Shown: one piece after another, positions 62,092 through 64,000 of the stretch
How the letters are laid out: each line of letters opens with the position of its first letter
How positions within the stretch are numbered: position 1 is the first letter of the stretch
Assembly (NCBI GenBank): GCA_963668245.2
Contig: OY764195.2
Coordinates: 496,001-560,000, forward strand
DNA length: 64,000 nucleotides
Direction of reading: 5' to 3'
From: Anoxybacterium sp963668245
GTDB taxonomy: Bacteria > Bacillota > Clostridia > Peptostreptococcales > Anaerovoracaceae
Made by a program: the position numbers and the translations under genes
Notes under the pieces: model-generated
Told to the model about the DNA's origin: nothing
Database searches by the model: none
The model's input: the letters and a program-made list of their open reading frames with translations, nothing else

Positions 62092-63282
62092 TTATATCAT
62101 GTTTTGTGCTTCTTGTCTCAAAATATCTGCTTTATCCGTTCTTTCCCAAGGTAAGTCAAGATCGGTTCTTCCAAAATGGCCATAAGCAGCTACCTGTCTG
62201 TAAAGAGGTCTTCTTAAATCAAGCTCTCTGATGATAGAAGCTGGTCTTAAGTCAAAATGCTTATTGACTAATTCAACAATCTTCTCTTCTGCGATTTTTC
62301 CCGTTCCAAATGTTTCTACTAAAACAGATACTGGCTTTGCTATACCAATTGCATATGCAAGCTCAATTTCGCATTTGTCAGCAAGTCCAGCAGCAACAAT
62401 ATTTTTTGCAGCGTATCTTGCAGCATATGCCGCAGAACGGTCAACTTTTGTAGGGTCTTTTCCAGAAAAGGCTCCGCCGCCGTGTCTTGAGTATCCGCCA
62501 TATGTATCAACGATGATTTTTCTTCCAGTCAAACCAGAGTCTCCATTTGGTCCACCGATTACGAAACGTCCAGTTGGATTGACATAGTACTTTGTAAATG
62601 CATCTAATAATTCTACAGGTACCACTGGATTGATTACGTGTTGGATAATATCCTGCTTAATTTGCTCCTGGGTTACCTCTTCATCATGTTGTGTAGAAAC
62701 AAGAATTGTGTCGACACGAACAACTTTATCTCCATCATATTCTACAGTAACCTGAGTTTTTCCATCTGGTCTTAAATAAGAAAGTTCTCCAGATTTTCGG
62801 ACATCAGATAATCTTTTTGCCAATTTGTGAGCCAATGCTATTGGCATAGGCATGAGTTCTGGTGTTTCGTTGCAGGCAAATCCAAACATAATCCCTTGGT
62901 CTCCAGCACCAATTCCTTCTTCTTGGTCATTTAAAGAACCCACTTTGTATTCTAACGCTTTGTCTACACCCATGGCAATATCGCCTGATTGCTCATGAAT
63001 TGCAGTCATAACAGCGCAAGTGTTACCGTCATATCCATATTCGCCTTTTGTATAACCTATGTCGCAAATAACCTTACGTATCAGATTTGGAATATCAACA
63101 TAACAATTGGTTGTAATTTCGCCCACTACCATTGCAAGTCCTGTAGTTACAGTAGTTTCTGCGGCAACGCGGCCTCTAGGGTCGTTTTCTAAAATCGCAT
63201 CCAAAATCGCATCTGAAATCTGATCACAGACTTTATCAGGATGCCCTTCTGTTACTGATTCTGAAGTAAATAGTCTTTTCAT
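62092..63282 (-). CDS. metK: S-adenosylmethionine synthetase
   Basis: The 396-residue enzyme starts at the second ATG, 63282, because GGAGGT directly abuts the first ATG and is 6-7 nt from the second. MetK motifs include SVTEGHPDKVCDQISDAILD, GAGDQGIMFGFA and GRKIIVDTYGGYSRHGGGAF. It makes SAM from methionine and ATP. Its leader carries a SAM-I riboswitch and terminator. Confidence 0.97.
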   Translation of the reverse strand: MKRLFTSESVTEGHPDKVCDQISDAILDAILENDPRGRVAAETTVTTGLAMVVGEITTNCYVDIPNLIRKVICDIGYTKGEYGYDGNTCAVMTAIHEQSGDIAMGVDKALEYKVGSLNDQEEGIGAGDQGIMFGFACNETPELMPMPIALAHKLAKRLSDVRKSGELSYLRPDGKTQVTVEYDGDKVVRVDTILVSTQHDEEVTQEQIKQDIIQHVINPVVPVELLDAFTKYYVNPTGRFVIGGPNGDSGLTGRKIIVDTYGGYSRHGGGAFSGKDPTKVDRSAAYAARYAAKNIVAAGLADKCEIELAYAIGIAKPVSVLVETFGTGKIAEEKIVELVNKHFDLRPASIIRELDLRRPLYRQVAAYGHFGRTDLDLPWERTDKADILRQEAQNMI

Positions 63283-63373
63283 TTTCATACCTCCTATTGA
63301 TTCTCTATTTCATTTGTTACCTATTATAGCTATCTTAAACCTTGTCTCTATGAAAAACTTAGAAATCGCTACA

Positions 63374-63404
63374 CAAGAAAACCCTCTTCCGATAGAAGAG
63401 GGTT
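63374..63404 (-). terminator. Riboswitch-controlled terminator before metK
   Basis: Perfect 10-bp stem AACCCTCTTC/GAAGAGGGTT (63380-63389 with 63395-63404) followed on the minus strand by TTTTCTTG. It is the expression platform of the SAM-I riboswitch. Confidence 0.85.
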
Positions 63405-63420
63405 GATTGATTTTTGGTCT

Positions 63421-63534
63421 TTCCTCATCTTTCAGAACGAATTCCGTAGGATTTAGCACCTTTTCTATCTATTTTACCAGATACCTAGGTTGCCGGGCTT
63501 CACAGGGCCTATTCCCTCTGCCACTCTTGATAAG
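63421..63534 (-). promoter_or_regulatory. SAM-I riboswitch (S box)
   Basis: On the minus strand the conserved S-box core is present: CTTATCAAGAGTGGCAGAGG at the 5' side, GGCCCTGTGAAGCCCGGCAAC in the P2 to P3 region (the last base shown is part of the same run), AAGGTGCTAAATCC further on and GATGAGG at the 3' side. SAM binding favours the downstream terminator and stops metK transcription. Confidence 0.95.
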
Positions 63535-63560
63535 GCATATTCAGTTTTAAGAATAGAAAT

Positions 63561-63589
63561 ATTATAATCCTTGATTTTTCAAATGTCAA
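63561..63589 (-). promoter_or_regulatory. metK promoter
   Basis: A perfect consensus on the minus strand: TTGACA (63584-63589), 17-nt spacer, TATAAT (63561-63566), about 27 bp upstream of the riboswitch. It interleaves with the plus-strand promoter at 63571-63599. Confidence 0.85.
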
Positions 63590-63599
63590 TGGTTATACT
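63571..63599 (+). promoter_or_regulatory. Promoter of the plus-strand hypothetical gene
   Basis: TTGATT (63571-63576), 17-nt spacer and TATACT (63594-63599), 45 bp before the TTG start. It overlaps the metK promoter in opposite orientation. Confidence 0.65.
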
Positions 63600-63643
63600 A
63601 ATTCTAAAAGGATTTTTTCTAGGTATTGAGGAGGATAGTTCCA

Positions 63644-64000
63644 TTGTCAGAACGTAAATTTACAGTCATTAAAGGTGGCATTTCAACTACTGCGGACAAT
63701 AGCATAAGAACTTTTCTTTCCGCATACATTACAGATACTCGCCTTATGGGCGTAGTTGGTCTATATATACACTGGGAATTATCAGACGCGGATGCCGTTT
63801 CTGATTTTCATCAGTTTTTTTATTTTGATGCAGAAGAATATGGTTTTGAAAGCTATAAAAGTCTTTTAGGAAGTGACCCTGAAGCAATCCATTTGGCAGA
63901 ACAAGCATTAATCGGTGGGCTTGGAGGGAGCAAGGTCGTTATCAATCAAAGGGAAGCGGAGTACATGATTCAAAAATATACCGCCATGAACACTGCGCTT
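63644..64000 (+). CDS. Hypothetical protein, partial (C-terminus outside window)
   Basis: The frame is open from a TTG at 63644 to the window end (119 codons), with GAGGAGG 9-11 nt upstream. The product begins MSERKFTVIKGGISTTADNS and has mixed helix and strand character with no membrane segments. I do not recognise a family. It is divergent from metK and has its own good promoter. Confidence 0.6.
   Translation, partial: MSERKFTVIKGGISTTADNSIRTFLSAYITDTRLMGVVGLYIHWELSDADAVSDFHQFFYFDAEEYGFESYKSLLGSDPEAIHLAEQALIGGLGGSKVVINQREAEYMIQKYTAMNTAL

Overview
The window looks like a chromosomal segment of a low-GC, anaerobic member of the Clostridia (Bacillota). The evidence is the AT-rich base composition, consensus sigma-A promoters with strong Shine-Dalgarno sites, several TTG starts, an S-box riboswitch on metK, RF2 with the +1 programmed frameshift, secA-prfB adjacency, AddB-type nuclease, and accessory genes typical of gut or sediment Clostridia. 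Species cannot be fixed from the sequence. Almost all genes lie on the minus strand.

Region 1 (1-10.1 kb) is a Gram-positive Pel-type exopolysaccharide operon, read right to left: a DivIVA-like coiled-coil protein, a fused SDR-epimerase/PelD c-di-GMP receptor, PelE, a PelA-type deacetylase, PelF glycosyltransferase, PelG and a CotH-like kinase cut by the window edge. Region 2 (10.2-15.6 kb) holds an IS3-family remnant, a nitrate/sulfonate/taurine-type ABC transporter with a DUF169 protein, and a LysR regulator.

Region 3 (15.86-38.24 kb) is a 22.4-kb genomic island that splits a tRNA-Thr(CGT) gene: the 3' half and its terminator are at 15.77-15.86 kb, and the 5' half and its promoter are at 38.25-38.35 kb. 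The island carries, left to right, an unnamed four-gene cassette (HEPN/Abi_2, HD-domain protein, small membrane protein, unknown protein), a large serine recombinase with two ribbon-helix-helix genes, a DUF6076 gene whose stop codon was hit by a complete IS66 element (8-bp target duplication seen), a large PIN-domain protein, and a five-gene operon of MORC/HSP90-type ATPase, Z1 helicase-like protein, PD-(D/E)XK (DUF4420) protein, AIPR protein and C5 cytosine methylase. Its right end carries a replacement tRNA-Thr(CGT), a tRNA-Pro(CGG), and a 161-bp tandem repeat containing further truncated tRNA-Thr 5' halves. The repeat suggests repeated integration at the same tRNA site. I regard the island as a defence island. 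The four-gene cassette is the best candidate for an undescribed system.

Region 4 (38.3-46.3 kb) is core metabolism: addB (no addA beside it), a saccharopine-dehydrogenase-family gene with a structured leader, an acyl-ACP thioesterase on the plus strand, a PpaX-like HAD phosphatase and alanine dehydrogenase. Region 5 (46.5-54.4 kb) is a transport cluster: three sodium:solute symporters, a 41-aa symporter accessory peptide, two paralogous nitrilase-fold amidohydrolases, an excisionase-like HTH protein and a GntR/RCK_C regulator of the BusR (c-di-AMP) type. Two promoters in it share palindromic TGTACAT-type elements.

Region 6 (54.4-64 kb) is housekeeping: tex, prfB, secA, aspartate kinase and metK under a SAM-I riboswitch, then a divergent plus-strand hypothetical gene cut by the window end.
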